Origin: Nocardioides sp. NBC_00368
Lineage (GTDB): Bacteria > Actinomycetota > Actinomycetes > Propionibacteriales > Nocardioidaceae
Reading direction: 5' to 3'
DNA: 64,000 bases
Assembly: GCF_036090055.1 (NCBI RefSeq)
Contig: NZ_CP107970.1
Coordinates: forward strand, 3,722,501 to 3,786,500
In this document: positions 46,151-55,115 of the stretch, one piece after another
Layout of the letters: the number at the start of each line of letters is the position of its first letter
How positions within the stretch are numbered: the first letter of the stretch is position 1
Notes under the pieces: model-generated
Told to the model about the DNA's origin: nothing
The model's database searches: none
The model's input: only the letters and a program-made list of their open reading frames with translations
Position numbers and translations under genes: made by a program

Positions 46151-46974
46151 CCCGCCAACCTCACAGTCGTCGTGCTACCCCAGATCGCCATGGAGAGCAT
46201 CAGGTCGAGCACGGAGACGGCGACGATGCTCGTACGCACCGCCTTGCCGACCGCGACGCCCACGCCAGCGGGGCCGCCGGAGGCGTTGTAGCCGTGGTAG
46301 CAGTGGATCAGGATCACCACGACCGCGAAGATCAGCACCTTGCCGAAGGACCACAGCACGTCGACGGGTGGCAGGAAGGTGTTGAAGTAGTGGTCGTAGG
46401 TGCCGGCGCTCTGGCCGTAGAAGAGGATCACCGTGAACCGGGTGGCGACGTAGGAGGAGAGCAGACCGACCACGTAGAGCGGCACGATCGCGATCAGGCC
46501 GCCGATCATCCGGGTGGTGACCAGGAAGGGCAGGGACGGGATCGCCATCACCTCGAGCGCGTCGACCTCCTCCGAGATCCGCATGGCGCCGAGCTGAGCG
46601 GTGAAACCGCAGCCGACCGTCGCGGCGAGCGCGATGCCGGCGACCAGCGGCGCGATCTCACGGGTGTTGAAGTAGGCCGAGACGAAACCCGAGAACGCGC
46701 TCGTGCCGAGCTGGTCGAGGGCGGTGTAGCCGGAGAGCCCGACCTGGGCTCCGGTGAAGAAGGTCATCGCCAGGATCACGCCGACGGTGCCGCCGATGAC
46801 GGCCAGTGCCCCGGAACCGAGGGTGACCTCGGCGAGGATCCGGAGGATCTCCTTCTTGTAGCGCCTGAGCGTGCGCGGGAACCACGACACGGCGCGCAGG
46901 TAGAAACCGAGCTCGTCACCGAGGTGGTCGAGGCTCTTGGCAGGCTTCTCGTAGATCGCCTTGATGTTCGCCAT
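46147..46974 (-). CDS. yrbEB: Mce permease YrbEB (MlaE family)
   Basis: 275 residues, five to six helices. The MlaE coupling motif that contacts the ATPase is MRISEEVDALEVMAIPSLPFL (E-E-x-D-A-L). GGTVGVILAMTFFTGAQVG and GCGFTAQLGAM are also family marks. Forms the inner-membrane dimer with YrbEA. It follows YrbEA by 13 bp, with the TAG stop of YrbEA running into the GGAGGG ribosome site. Confidence 0.94.
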   Translation of the reverse strand: MANIKAIYEKPAKSLDHLGDELGFYLRAVSWFPRTLRRYKKEILRILAEVTLGSGALAVIGGTVGVILAMTFFTGAQVGLSGYTALDQLGTSAFSGFVSAYFNTREIAPLVAGIALAATVGCGFTAQLGAMRISEEVDALEVMAIPSLPFLVTTRMIGGLIAIVPLYVVGLLSSYVATRFTVILFYGQSAGTYDHYFNTFLPPVDVLWSFGKVLIFAVVVILIHCYHGYNASGGPAGVGVAVGKAVRTSIVAVSVLDLMLSMAIWGSTTTVRLAG

Positions 46975-46987
46975 CCGTCTCGCCCTC

Positions 46988-47773
46988 CTAACCGGTCTTG
47001 CTCGGGATGATCTGCAGGAAGATCGCAGACATCACGAAGTTGACGATGAACAGCAGCAGGAACGTGATGACGACCGACTCGTTCACGGCGTCACCGACGC
47101 CCTTCGGACCGCCGCCCGCGTTCATGCCCTTGTACGCAGCCACGATCGCCGCGATCAGACCGAACACGAGCGCCTTGGCCAGGCCCTGCCACAGGTCGGC
47201 CATCTGCGCCAGCGCGGTGAAGCTGGCCAGGTAGGCACCCGGGGTGCCGCCCTGGATGATGACGTTGAAGACATAGCCGCCCATGACGCCGACGATCGAC
47301 ACCAGGCCGTTGAGGAAGACCGCGATCATCATCGCGGCGAGCACACGAGGGACCACCAGACGCTGGATCGGGTCGATGCCCAGAACCATCATCGCGTCGA
47401 GCTCTTCACGGATCTTCCGGGCACCGAGGTCGGCGGCGATCGCCGAACCACCAGCACCCGCGACCAGCAGCGCGGTCGCGATCGGGGCGGCCTGCTGGAC
47501 GACCGCGAGGACCGCGGCCGACCCGACGAAGGACTGCGCACCGAACTGCTGCACGAGGCCACCCACCTGCAGCGCGATGACCGCGCCGAAGGGGATCGCG
47601 ACCAGCGCGGTCGGGACGATCGTCACCGACGCGATGAACCACGCCTGCTGGATGAACTCGCGGAACTGGAAGGGGCGACGGAACACGGCTCGCCCCACGT
47701 CCAGTCCGAACGCGAAGAGTGAGCCAGCGGTCCCGATCGGTTTCAGGACCCTGGCGGCGGTCAGGGAAGACAT
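46988..47773 (-). CDS. yrbEA: Mce permease YrbEA (MlaE family)
   Basis: 261 residues, MlaE fold. Coupling motif KIREELDAMMVLGIDPIQRLVVPR; GAGGSAIAADLGA precedes it; C-terminal helices end LQIIPSKTG. Partner of YrbEB. The start lies one base after the Mkl stop (TGA-T-ATG), so the ATPase and permeases are translated together. Confidence 0.94.
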   Translation of the reverse strand: MSSLTAARVLKPIGTAGSLFAFGLDVGRAVFRRPFQFREFIQQAWFIASVTIVPTALVAIPFGAVIALQVGGLVQQFGAQSFVGSAAVLAVVQQAAPIATALLVAGAGGSAIAADLGARKIREELDAMMVLGIDPIQRLVVPRVLAAMMIAVFLNGLVSIVGVMGGYVFNVIIQGGTPGAYLASFTALAQMADLWQGLAKALVFGLIAAIVAAYKGMNAGGGPKGVGDAVNESVVITFLLLFIVNFVMSAIFLQIIPSKTG

Positions 47774-47774
47774 A

Positions 47775-48758
47775 TCAGTGGGGAGCCTCTGTGGGATCTG
47801 CTTTCACGCCGCCGGGGGCCATGGCCGCGTCCGGCCGGAACGACCCTGGCGGCGGGGTGACACCGTTCTCACGGCACCATGCACCCGGCGGGCGCTGGTA
47901 CTTACGGGGAATGCCGTTGGACGGCTCGAGCTGCATCGGGATCGGCGGGAGCGGGGGCAGGCCCATGTCCTTCTCGGCGGCCAGCTCGTCGGCGTCCTTC
48001 TCCTCCGACATGCCGATCGGACCGATCGTCTGGGCGTTGAGGAACTGCCGGACCACGGGCTCCTCGGAGCTGAGCAGCATCTCACGGGGCCCGTACATCG
48101 CCAGGTGCTTGTGGTAGAGCAACCCGATGTTGTCCGGCACCGTACGCGTCGAGTTGATGTCGTGGGTCACGATCAGGAACGTCGCGTCGATCTGGGCGTT
48201 GAGATCGATGAAGAGCTGGTTGATGAACGCGGTGCGCACCGGGTCGAGACCGGAGTCGGGCTCGTCGATGAGCAGGATCTCCGGGTCGAGGACGAGGGCA
48301 CGCGCCAGGCCGGCCCGCTTGCGCATACCGCCGGAGATCTCACCGGGAAGCTTGTTCTCGGCGCCGATGAGACCGACGAGGTCCATCTTCTCCATGACGA
48401 TGTTGCGGATCTCCGACTCGCTCTTCTTCGTGTGCTCACGGAGCGGGAACGCGACGTTGTCGAACAGGTCCATCGAGCCGAACATGGCGCCGTCCTGGAA
48501 CAGGACACCGAACAGCTTGCGGACCTCGTAGAGGTCCTTCTCCGAACAGCTGGCGATGTCGACGCCTTCGATGACCACGGATCCCTGGTCTGGCTTGATC
48601 AGACCGATCAGGGTCTTGAGAAGCACCGACTTACCGGTGCCGGACGGCCCGAGCATCACGCTGATCTCGCCCGCGGGCAGCGTCAGCGTGACGTCCTTCC
48701 AGATGAGCTGCTTACCAAAGCTCTTGGTCAGCCCTTCGATCTTTACGTCTACACCCAT
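47775..48758 (-). CDS. mkl: Mce-system ATPase (Mkl/MceG, MlaF family)
   Basis: 327 residues. Walker A LGPSGTGKSVLLK (~36-43), signature ISGGMRKRAGLARAL (~140), Walker B ILLIDEPDSGLDP, then TFLIVTHDINSTR. The ~80-residue Pro-rich C-terminal extension is characteristic of actinobacterial MceG/Mkl and is needed there for stability or permease contact. In mycobacteria mceG (Rv0655) also lies just downstream of rplL but away from the mce genes; here the full operon follows it. ATG 48758. Confidence 0.94.
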   Translation of the reverse strand: MGVDVKIEGLTKSFGKQLIWKDVTLTLPAGEISVMLGPSGTGKSVLLKTLIGLIKPDQGSVVIEGVDIASCSEKDLYEVRKLFGVLFQDGAMFGSMDLFDNVAFPLREHTKKSESEIRNIVMEKMDLVGLIGAENKLPGEISGGMRKRAGLARALVLDPEILLIDEPDSGLDPVRTAFINQLFIDLNAQIDATFLIVTHDINSTRTVPDNIGLLYHKHLAMYGPREMLLSSEEPVVRQFLNAQTIGPIGMSEEKDADELAAEKDMGLPPLPPIPMQLEPSNGIPRKYQRPPGAWCRENGVTPPPGSFRPDAAMAPGGVKADPTEAPH

Positions 48759-48824
48759 CCGGGCCGGCTCCCTTCCTGTTCGCGGAGGTCTCCCTCAAGT
48801 CCCCCACTGCCCGACTAACGGCAG

Positions 48825-48867
48825 AGTGTGACGGGGGTTACGCACTTCCTGCGACACGCGTCACACT
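48825..48867. promoter_or_regulatory. Inverted repeat and CRP/GlxR-like site upstream of mkl
   Basis: AGTGTGACG (48825-48833) and CGTCACACT (48859-48867) are a perfect 9-bp inverted pair. Overlapping it, TGCGACACGCGTCACA (48850-48865) matches the CRP/GlxR consensus TGTGA-N6-TCACA with one mismatch. It lies ~90-110 bp upstream of mkl, so cAMP-type control of lipid import is possible. The rest of the 392-bp gap (48759-49150) contains the rplL terminator and no gene; I see no convincing -35/-10 pair. Confidence 0.4.
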
Positions 48868-48991
48868 TTTGTAAACCATAGCGGCTGCGAACGGCGACGG
48901 TGATCGCCACCCGAGACGGGTCCTTTCGGCGAACACATCGACAGTCGGATCACGACCTTCGCGCTCGGCGTGTGTTCAAGATAACGAAACA

Positions 48992-49029
48992 AACCGCGGG
49001 AGGCTACTCTCCAGTAGCCTCCCGCGGTT
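48992..49029 (-). terminator. Intrinsic terminator of rplJL
   Basis: Perfect 17-bp stem (48992-49008 and 49013-49029) with loop CTCC, followed on the minus strand by TTTGTTTCGTTAT, a classical U-rich tail. It separates the ribosomal operon from the mce operon. Confidence 0.93.
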
Positions 49030-49150
49030 GGAACGATCGGAGCGCTGCGCTGCAGCTTGACCGATCTGTGGCGGAACTGTTTCCGCGATGTAGCAAGCCC
49101 GGGCCGGCGGAAACCGCCGAACCCGGGCTCGCAGGGCCGAAGCCCTCAGA

Positions 49151-49537
49151 TCACTTGACGGTGACCGTGGCGCCGGCGGCCTCGAGGGCCTCCTTCGCCT
49201 TGTCAGCGGTCTCCTTGTTGGCGGCCTCGAGGACAGCCTTGGGGGCACCCTCGACGAGCTCCTTGGCCTCCTTCAGACCGAGGGAGGTCAGGGCGCGCAC
49301 CTCCTTGATGACGTTGATCTTCTTGTCGCCAGCGGACTCGAGGATGACGTCGAACTCGTCCTTCTCCTCGGCAGCGGCGGCGGCCGGGGCGCCCGGGGCG
49401 CCGGCAGCGGCAACGGCGACCGGAGCGGCAGCGGTGACACCGAAGGTGTCCTCGAAGGCCTTGACGAACTCGGAGAGCTCGATGAGGGTGAGCTCCTTGA
49501 AAGCGTCGAGCAGCTCGTCGGTGGAGAGCTTCGCCAT
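49151..49537 (-). CDS. rplL: 50S ribosomal protein L7/L12
   Basis: 128 residues. N-terminal dimerisation domain ([21 protein letters not shown]), Ala/Pro/Gly hinge, C-terminal factor-binding domain with [25 protein letters not shown]. Forms the ribosomal stalk with L10. It is 93 bp downstream of rplJ. Confidence 0.98.
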   Translation of the reverse strand: MAKLSTDELLDAFKELTLIELSEFVKAFEDTFGVTAAAPVAVAAAGAPGAPAAAAAEEKDEFDVILESAGDKKINVIKEVRALTSLGLKEAKELVEGAPKAVLEAANKETADKAKEALEAAGATVTVK

Positions 49538-49630
49538 GATGGCATTTCCTTTCGTGGTGGCCCTGTGCGTATTTCTTTGAGTACGCGGCAGAGCCGGGTT
49601 ACAGGTGGTGGTTAGTTACGACCGGGGCGA

Positions 49631-50212
49631 TCACGCCTCGGCCGGAGCCTCCTCGGCGGCAGCCGGCTCAGCGGCACCACCTGCGAGGATCGAGGGGTCC
49701 TCCGCGGCCTTGGCCTCGAGAGCGGCAGCGAGCTGCGCGGTCTTCGAGGGCAGAGCGTTGAAGGCGTACAGAGCCTGGGACATCGTCGCGGTGAACGCGC
49801 CCGCAAGCTTGGCGAGCAGGACCTCGCGCGACTCGAGGTCGGCAAGCTTGCCGACCTCAGCAGCGTCGATGGCCTTGCCGTCGAGGTACCCGCCCTTGAT
49901 GACAAGGTTGGGGTTGGCCTTGGCAAAGTCACGCAGACCCTTGGCCGCCTCGACGACGTCACCCTTGATGAAGGCGATCGCGGTCGGGCCGGTCAGCAGG
50001 TCATCGAAGCCTTCGATGCCGCTCTGGGAGGCAGCGATCTTGGCCAGCGTGTTCTTGACCACGGCGTAGTTAGCGCTCTCACCGAGCGAGCGACGAAGAG
50101 TCTTCAGCTCGCCAACGGTGAGACCACGGTACTCGGTCAGCACGACACCGCTCGAGGCGCTGAACTCGTCAGCGATCTCGGCAACGGCAGCCTGCTTGTC
50201 AGCCCGCGCCAT
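49631..50212 (-). CDS. rplJ: 50S ribosomal protein L10
   Basis: 193 residues from ATG 50212 ([16 protein letters not shown]), which has GAAGGAGA before it; an ATG ten codons upstream lies within the leader. Conserved [14 protein letters not shown] and [10 protein letters not shown]; Ala-rich C-terminal tail for L12 binding. Base of the stalk and autoregulator of rplJL through its leader. Confidence 0.97.
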   Translation of the reverse strand: MARADKQAAVAEIADEFSASSGVVLTEYRGLTVGELKTLRRSLGESANYAVVKNTLAKIAASQSGIEGFDDLLTGPTAIAFIKGDVVEAAKGLRDFAKANPNLVIKGGYLDGKAIDAAEVGKLADLESREVLLAKLAGAFTATMSQALYAFNALPSKTAQLAAALEAKAAEDPSILAGGAAEPAAAEEAPAEA

Positions 50213-50265
50213 GGGTCTCCTTCTTCCGGGAATCGATCCCACCGGCGAGGGCCCGTGAATGACAA

Positions 50266-50291
50266 ACGCCCCGAGCGCAGGCTCAGGGCGT
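50266..50291 (-). ncRNA. Hairpin in the rplJ leader (possible L10 leader element)
   Basis: ACGCCC/GGGCGT plus an inner GAGC/GCTC stem separated by one mismatch, ~55 nt upstream of the rplJ start and followed on the minus strand by TTTGTC. Placement fits the L10-L12 binding leader of other bacteria. The remaining leader (50213-50459) also carries the promoter region shared with the divergent AKR gene; TTGTCA at about 50371-50376 may be a -35. Confidence 0.45.
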
Positions 50292-50459
50292 GACGTACGA
50301 TCTCGTCTTGCTCTTCACCTACGCTGGCCGTCCGCATCCTGCGGAACCTTCGATCGGGTGCATGCACACCTGACAACCGGCGGTCTCTGGTTTCGAACAA
50401 CAATTATGCGTACGCCGCGGGGTGCCGCCAAATCGGCGGCGGGCGCTACCTTTGCGGCC

Positions 50460-51449
50460 ATGGAGAGCCACACCTTCGGAAGGATCGGACGCACGGCGTC
50501 GGTCATCGGTCTCGGCACCTGGCAGCTCGGCGCCGACTGGGGCGAGGTCAGCGAGTCGGACGCCCTGGCGGTCCTCGAGGCGGCGGTGGATGACGGGGTG
50601 ACCTTCCTCGACACCGCCGACGTCTACGGCGACGGCCGCAGCGAGCAGGTCATCGGACGGTTCCTGCGGTCGCACGACGGCATCTTCGTCGCCACGAAGA
50701 TGGGACGCCGGGTGGAGCAGGTGCCGGCCAACTACACGCCGGCCGCGTTCCGCGAGTGGCTGGACCGCTCGCGCACCAACCTCGGCGTCGACACGATCGA
50801 CCTGGTGCAGCTGCACTGCCCGCCGTCGGAGACGATCGAGTCCTCGGCCACCTACGACGCGCTGGACGCCTTGGTCGCGGACGGTGTGATCGCCGCGTAC
50901 GGCGTCAGCGTCGAGACCTGCGACCAGGCCCTGGCCGCCATCGCCCGGCCCAACGTGGCCTCCGTCCAGATCATCCTGAACGCGTTCCGGCTCAAGCCGC
51001 TGGACCGCGTCCTCCCGGCGGCCGCGGAGGCCGGTGTCGGGATCATCGCGCGAGTGCCGCTGGCGTCCGGGCTGCTGTCCGGCCGCTACTCGGAGTCGAC
51101 GACGTTCGCCGCCGACGACCACCGCACCTACAACCGCCACGGCGAGGCCTTCGACGTCGGCGAGACCTTCTCCGGCGTCGACTTCACCACCGGCGTCAAG
51201 GCCGCCCAGGAGTTCGCCGCACTGGTGGCCGAGCACGGCCCCGAGGGCGCCACCCCCGCCCAGGTCGCGCTCGCCTGGGTGGCCCAGCAGCCGGGCGTCA
51301 CGACCGTCATCCCCGGCGCCCGCAACCCCTCCCAGGCCCACGCCAACTCCGCCGCCGGCTCGCTTCCCCCGCTCTCCGAGGCGCTGCTCGCCGGCGTCCG
51401 CCAGATCTACGACACCCACTTCCGCGAGGCCGTGCACTCGCGCTGGTGA
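50460..51449 (+). CDS. Aldo/keto reductase
   Basis: 329 residues, TIM-barrel AKR. Catalytic tetrad: Asp and Tyr in FLDTADVYGDGRSE (~50-57), Lys in FVATKMGRR (~83), His in LVQLHCPPS (~120). Cofactor-binding C-terminal TTVIPGARNPSQAHAN. NADPH-dependent reduction of aldehydes or ketones, or sugar oxidation; substrate unknown. ATG 50460. Divergent from rplJ. Confidence 0.93.
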   Translation: MESHTFGRIGRTASVIGLGTWQLGADWGEVSESDALAVLEAAVDDGVTFLDTADVYGDGRSEQVIGRFLRSHDGIFVATKMGRRVEQVPANYTPAAFREWLDRSRTNLGVDTIDLVQLHCPPSETIESSATYDALDALVADGVIAAYGVSVETCDQALAAIARPNVASVQIILNAFRLKPLDRVLPAAAEAGVGIIARVPLASGLLSGRYSESTTFAADDHRTYNRHGEAFDVGETFSGVDFTTGVKAAQEFAALVAEHGPEGATPAQVALAWVAQQPGVTTVIPGARNPSQAHANSAAGSLPPLSEALLAGVRQIYDTHFREAVHSRW

Positions 51450-51514
51450 CGATCTGCCGAGGCGTCGCCCCGGTCGGCCGAGTGGGCACCGAACTGCCGG
51501 GTCGACCGACCTGA

Positions 51515-51577
51515 GTGACGTCTCGGCCGACCGCCGTGACGCCTCGGCCGACCGCCGTGACGCCTCGGCCGGCGGCC
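51515..51577. repeat. Three 21-bp tandem repeats
   Basis: Units at 51515, 51536 and 51557 of the type GTGACG(T/C)CTCGGCCGACCGCC, the third diverging at its end. A 21-bp period preserves any reading frame: in the frame of the MFS gene it reads DVSADRR DASADRR DASAGGP, but no start lies before it. It occupies the gap 51450-51639 ahead of the transporter. Confidence 0.75.
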
Positions 51578-51639
51578 CCGCCGTCTCGCTCTGCGTAAAA
51601 ATAGTGAGCCTTGGTAACGAATCGGGCAGAGTAAAGGGT

Positions 51640-52833
51640 GTGACGACGCAGACGACCACGGAGTTCCGGTTCCGAGACATCGCGGTGGTGGCGTACGCGC
51701 CTTCGATCGTCAGCTCCATGGGGCACGGTGCGGTCATGCCCGTGCTCGCGCTCCGGGCCTCCGACCTGGGCGCGGACGCGTCGATGGCTGCGTTCGTGGT
51801 CGCACTCCTCGGAATCGGGTCACTGGCCACCTCGCTGCCCGCCGGGTCGCTGGTCGCGAGGATCGGCGAGCGGCGGACGCTGATGGGAGCAGGTGCGCTC
51901 GACGCGGTCGCGATGACCGTGGCGTTCCTCAGCAGCTCGGTCGCCGTGCTGGCCGTCGCCGTCTTCGTGAGTGGGATGAGCTGGACGGCGTTCCTGATCG
52001 CACGGCAGGGCTTCCTCATCGACGCGACCCCGCCCTCTCACCGGGCGCGGGCGATGTCGCTGCTCGGCGGGTCGTTCCGGCTCGGCGTCTTCGTCGGGCC
52101 GCTGCTGGGTGCCGGCCTCATCCACCTCTTCGGGCTCCCCGCTGTCTTCCTGTTCGCGGCCGCGATGTCGCTGTGCTCGGCGGTGATCGGCGGCTGGATG
52201 CCCGAGCTCGGCCGGACCCGAACGCGCGAGCAGGGGCACCTGAGCGTACGCAGCGTGCTGTGGACCCACCGCCGGACCTTCGCCACCCTCGGCGTGGCGG
52301 TGGTGATCATCGGGATCTCCCGGTCCGTACGCACCGGTCTGCTCCCGCTCTGGGCCGACCACATCCATCTCGAGGCCTCGGTCGTGTCGCTCCTCTTCGC
52401 CGGGGCGGCCCTGGTCGACATCGCGCTCACCCTCCCCGGCGGCTGGCTGCTCGACCACCGCGGGCGTCAGGTCGTGGCGATCCCGGTCGTCCTCGCCGTC
52501 GGCCTCGGCTGCCTGCTGCTCCCCCTCACCCACGACGCGCTCAGCCTCGGCGCGGTGATGGCGCTGATCGCCATCGGCAACGGCCTCGGCTCCGGGATCG
52601 TGATGACGCTGGGCGCCGATGCCGCGCCTCCCGACGGACGTGCCCAGTTCCTCGGCGGCTGGCGGCTGTGCGGCGACCTCGGCGGCACCGGCGGGCCGCT
52701 CCTGGTCTCGGGTCTGGCCGCGGTCTTCTCGATCGCCGCCGCGCCGGTCGCGCTCGGCCTGTTCTCGCTCGCCGGTGCGGTCTGGGTCGGCTACTGGACC
52801 GGCCGCGCCGACCGTGTCCGGCTCCAGACCTGA
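51640..52833 (+). CDS. MFS transporter
   Basis: 397 residues, about 12 helices. GTG 51640 (VTTQTTTEFRFRDIAVV) is the first plausible start after the repeat region, with AAAGG before it. Loop 2-3 motif SLVARIGERRTLMGAG; RQGFLIDATPPSHRARAMSLLGG in helix 4-5; LLDHRGRQVV in loop 8-9. Resembles drug:H+ antiporter-1 proteins, but the substrate is unknown. Its TGA is directly adjacent to the TAG of the convergent gene, with no intergenic base. Confidence 0.87.
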   Translation: MTTQTTTEFRFRDIAVVAYAPSIVSSMGHGAVMPVLALRASDLGADASMAAFVVALLGIGSLATSLPAGSLVARIGERRTLMGAGALDAVAMTVAFLSSSVAVLAVAVFVSGMSWTAFLIARQGFLIDATPPSHRARAMSLLGGSFRLGVFVGPLLGAGLIHLFGLPAVFLFAAAMSLCSAVIGGWMPELGRTRTREQGHLSVRSVLWTHRRTFATLGVAVVIIGISRSVRTGLLPLWADHIHLEASVVSLLFAGAALVDIALTLPGGWLLDHRGRQVVAIPVVLAVGLGCLLLPLTHDALSLGAVMALIAIGNGLGSGIVMTLGADAAPPDGRAQFLGGWRLCGDLGGTGGPLLVSGLAAVFSIAAAPVALGLFSLAGAVWVGYWTGRADRVRLQT

Positions 52834-53544
52834 CTACGGGACGAGCGCGCGCGAAAGGGCTTCGGCCAGGGCCGCCTCGTCACCGGTGACGGTCAGCTCG
52901 GCGGCGGTGGGCGGCGTACGTCCCCAGAGCAGCAGCGCGAGGTCACGAGCCGTGCCGGTGACCGACACCTTCTGCACCGCGTTCGGCGCCCCGATCGCCC
53001 AGGTCTGGTCGATGTCGGTGGCGGTGAGCTCGATGCGGGTGACGACCTTCCGGGTGCGCTTCAGGGCGATCTGCCGCGGGTACATCACGGTCAGCACCTC
53101 GTCGACGGTGTCCGCCCAGAGCTCCGGCGTCGCCTCGGGCGCGGCGAGGCCGAGGGCCGAGCGGATGTCCCAGAGGTGGACCAGGGTCTCGTGCACCTGG
53201 CGCCGGAACCAGAACGAGACCGGTCCGAGGCCGTCCTCGGTCAGCCCGTTGAGGATTCGGCCGGTCGCCTCCGGGCCGAGCGTCGAGAGCGTCTCGCGCA
53301 GCTCGGCGGCCTGCTCCTGGTAGGTCGCGACCAGGTCCAACGGGACCGGCAGCGGCACCTCGTCCTCGTCGCGCGCCATCGCCGCCGCCCAGTGGTGCAC
53401 CCCGGCCAGATGGTCGGCCAGGTCCCCGACCGACCAGTCGTCGCAGGACGGGACCGACAGGTCCGGGTCGGCCTGCTTCAGCGCGGCAGCGAACTCGGTC
53501 TGCAGCTCACCGAGGATCACGAAGTAGTCGTCAGGCGTGGGCAC
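52834..53544 (-). CDS. Maleylpyruvate isomerase-family, mycothiol-dependent protein
   Basis: 236 residues, DinB-like helical bundle plus C-terminal domain. Metal site residues: His in DDWSVGDLADHLAGVHHWA (~40-58) and the H-E-H of RRQVHETLVHLWD (~125-137). The family uses mycothiol and occurs in actinobacteria; most members are of unknown substrate. Start set at GTG 53544 (PTPDDYFVILGEL); an ATG at 53586 would overlap the upstream gene by ten bases and has no ribosome site. Confidence 0.82.
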   Translation of the reverse strand: MPTPDDYFVILGELQTEFAAALKQADPDLSVPSCDDWSVGDLADHLAGVHHWAAAMARDEDEVPLPVPLDLVATYQEQAAELRETLSTLGPEATGRILNGLTEDGLGPVSFWFRRQVHETLVHLWDIRSALGLAAPEATPELWADTVDEVLTVMYPRQIALKRTRKVVTRIELTATDIDQTWAIGAPNAVQKVSVTGTARDLALLLWGRTPPTAAELTVTGDEAALAEALSRALVP

Positions 53545-53576
53545 GTCGCCGACCCTACTGGCAACGGAGGCCGGGC

Positions 53577-54455
53577 TCAGCCGCATCTCGTCAGGACAAC
53601 GGCAAGCCGCTCCTCGAGGCGGGCCAGCTCGGCCGGATCGGTGACGAACGACGCCCTGCCCGGTGGCGGGAGGAACCCGACGACGTCCATCACGTCGAAG
53701 TACGGCTGCCGTGGGCGGCCGGTCGTCGTGGCGTACGCGTCGGCGAACCGGTCGGCGACCTCGCTGCCGTGGATGAGGGCGAGATTCGTCGCGCAGTGGG
53801 CCACGTCCAGCCAGGCCGGCCCGATCGACGTCTCGACCCAGTCGACGACGCCCGTGATCTCACCGCGATCCCACAGCACGTTGCGCGGCTGGAAGTCACG
53901 GTGGATGAAACAGGGGTCGTACGCCGGTGTCTCGCCGCGCAGCAGCGCGAACGCGTCCTCCCACACGCCTGCGTCGGTGGCCCACGCCGGCACGACGAAC
54001 TTCGCCTCCCACGCCCACGACTGGTAGCTGCGTACGTCGATCGTCGGCGCAACCGCGTGGATGCTCGCCAGCAGGCCCGCGAGCCGGGTGAGCGACGCGT
54101 CGTCGTTGCGCTGCGGCTCGATCGCCCCCGGGAGCAGCGTCATCAGATGTGCCGGGTGACCGCAGTGCTCACCCGTCGCATCGAGCGCGAGCGACCGGGG
54201 CGCCGGCACCTCGGTGGTCGCGAGCATCCGCTGGATCTCACTCTCCCGGGTGGTGAGCGGCTCGCCATGCGTACGCCACGGCTCGTTGGTCATCAGCCTC
54301 AGCACCGCTGGCTCGTGGCCGTCGGCCGAGATCGCCAGCATCGTCGACGTCCAGCCACCGGAGAGGCGCCGTACGTCACCGACCGGATCCCCCAGCTTCT
54401 CCTCGGCCCACTCGAGCGCCGCAGCCCAGTCGACCGTCCCGGAGTCAGTTCGCAC
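53577..54455 (-). CDS. Aminoglycoside phosphotransferase-family kinase
   Basis: 292 residues from GTG 54455. APH/choline-kinase fold: glycine-rich loop RRLSGGWTSTMLAI (~27), catalytic loop CFIHRDFQPRNVLWD (HxDxxxxN, ~190) and metal-binding GVVDWVETS (~208). All catalytic residues are present. Such proteins phosphorylate many small alcohols and only rarely antibiotics, so resistance should not be assumed. Confidence 0.87.
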   Translation of the reverse strand: MRTDSGTVDWAAALEWAEEKLGDPVGDVRRLSGGWTSTMLAISADGHEPAVLRLMTNEPWRTHGEPLTTRESEIQRMLATTEVPAPRSLALDATGEHCGHPAHLMTLLPGAIEPQRNDDASLTRLAGLLASIHAVAPTIDVRSYQSWAWEAKFVVPAWATDAGVWEDAFALLRGETPAYDPCFIHRDFQPRNVLWDRGEITGVVDWVETSIGPAWLDVAHCATNLALIHGSEVADRFADAYATTTGRPRQPYFDVMDVVGFLPPPGRASFVTDPAELARLEERLAVVLTRCG

Positions 54456-54473
54456 GTCGCAAACCCTATTCGG

Positions 54474-54534
54474 GTAGTCCGGGACGTTCCTGCCCATTAC
54501 CTGCCGGTAGACGGACGGAAACGTCCCGGACTAC
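54474..54534. terminator. Long-loop hairpin overlapping the CGNR stop codon
   Basis: Perfect 15-bp arms GTAGTCCGGGACGTT (54474-54488) and AACGTCCCGGACTAC (54520-54534); the 31-base loop holds a smaller TACC/GGTA stem. The CGNR stop (54533-54531) is inside the right arm. Terminates the CGNR gene on the minus strand before the kinase gene. Confidence 0.65.
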
Positions 54535-55115
54535 TTCTGGCGGGCCCGGTGGGCGGCCGCCTTCACCCGGCTCTGGCAGCGTGTGGAGCAGAACCGGCGG
54601 CCGGCGTTCTTGGAGGTGTCGACGAAGACGCGGTCGCAGGGGTCGGCCTGGCAGAGGCCCAGTCGCCCGGCGAGATCCGAGCCGATCGCCAGCGCGAGGC
54701 CGGCAGCGATCCCCGCGCCCCAGCCGACGACCAGGCCGGGTTCGCGTCCGTGGAAGTGCAGCGCCCAGCCTCCCCCGCGGGCACGGTCGAGCTGCGGGAC
54801 CGAGCCCATCTCCCGCAGGAGCTCGTTGACCGAGGTTGCGGCGGTGTCGAGGTCACCGCGTGCCGCGGCTTCGAACACGATGCGCAGCGACTCGGCGAGG
54901 GCGACCATCCCGTCCGCGGCGGCCTCCTCGACCCGCGGGTCGTAGTCGGGGCGGGCCAGCAGGTCGTGGACGACCTGGGCCCGGTGCCCCCGTGGCGGAG
55001 CGTCGATGGGGCGGGTGCCGTCGTGACCGGAGGTCAGCGCGTTGACGAGCCTGCAGGCCTGATCGGTCACCACCTGCACGTGACTGTCGAAATGTATTTG
55101 ACCAGTCACCAGCAT
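54531..55115 (-). CDS. ABATE/CGNR zinc-finger regulator
   Basis: 194 residues from ATG 55115 (MLVTGQIHFDSHVQVV); upstream ATGs at 55136 and 55145 would overlap the divergent transporter start. ABATE-like ligand domain with RLVNALTSG (~20-30) and helical middle, then the C-terminal zinc finger C-x4-C...C-x3-C (CQADPCDRVFVDTSKNAG, FCSTRCQSRVKAAAHRAR). The naming CGNR motif reads CQSR here. Probably a DNA-binding regulator of the divergent MFS gene. Confidence 0.87.
   Translation of the reverse strand: MLVTGQIHFDSHVQVVTDQACRLVNALTSGHDGTRPIDAPPRGHRAQVVHDLLARPDYDPRVEEAAADGMVALAESLRIVFEAAARGDLDTAATSVNELLREMGSVPQLDRARGGGWALHFHGREPGLVVGWGAGIAAGLALAIGSDLAGRLGLCQADPCDRVFVDTSKNAGRRFCSTRCQSRVKAAAHRARQK

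Noticed and set aside
53577..54455. Aminoglycoside resistance gene
   Set aside because: The APH fold is shared by many housekeeping kinases; no feature points to antibiotic substrates.
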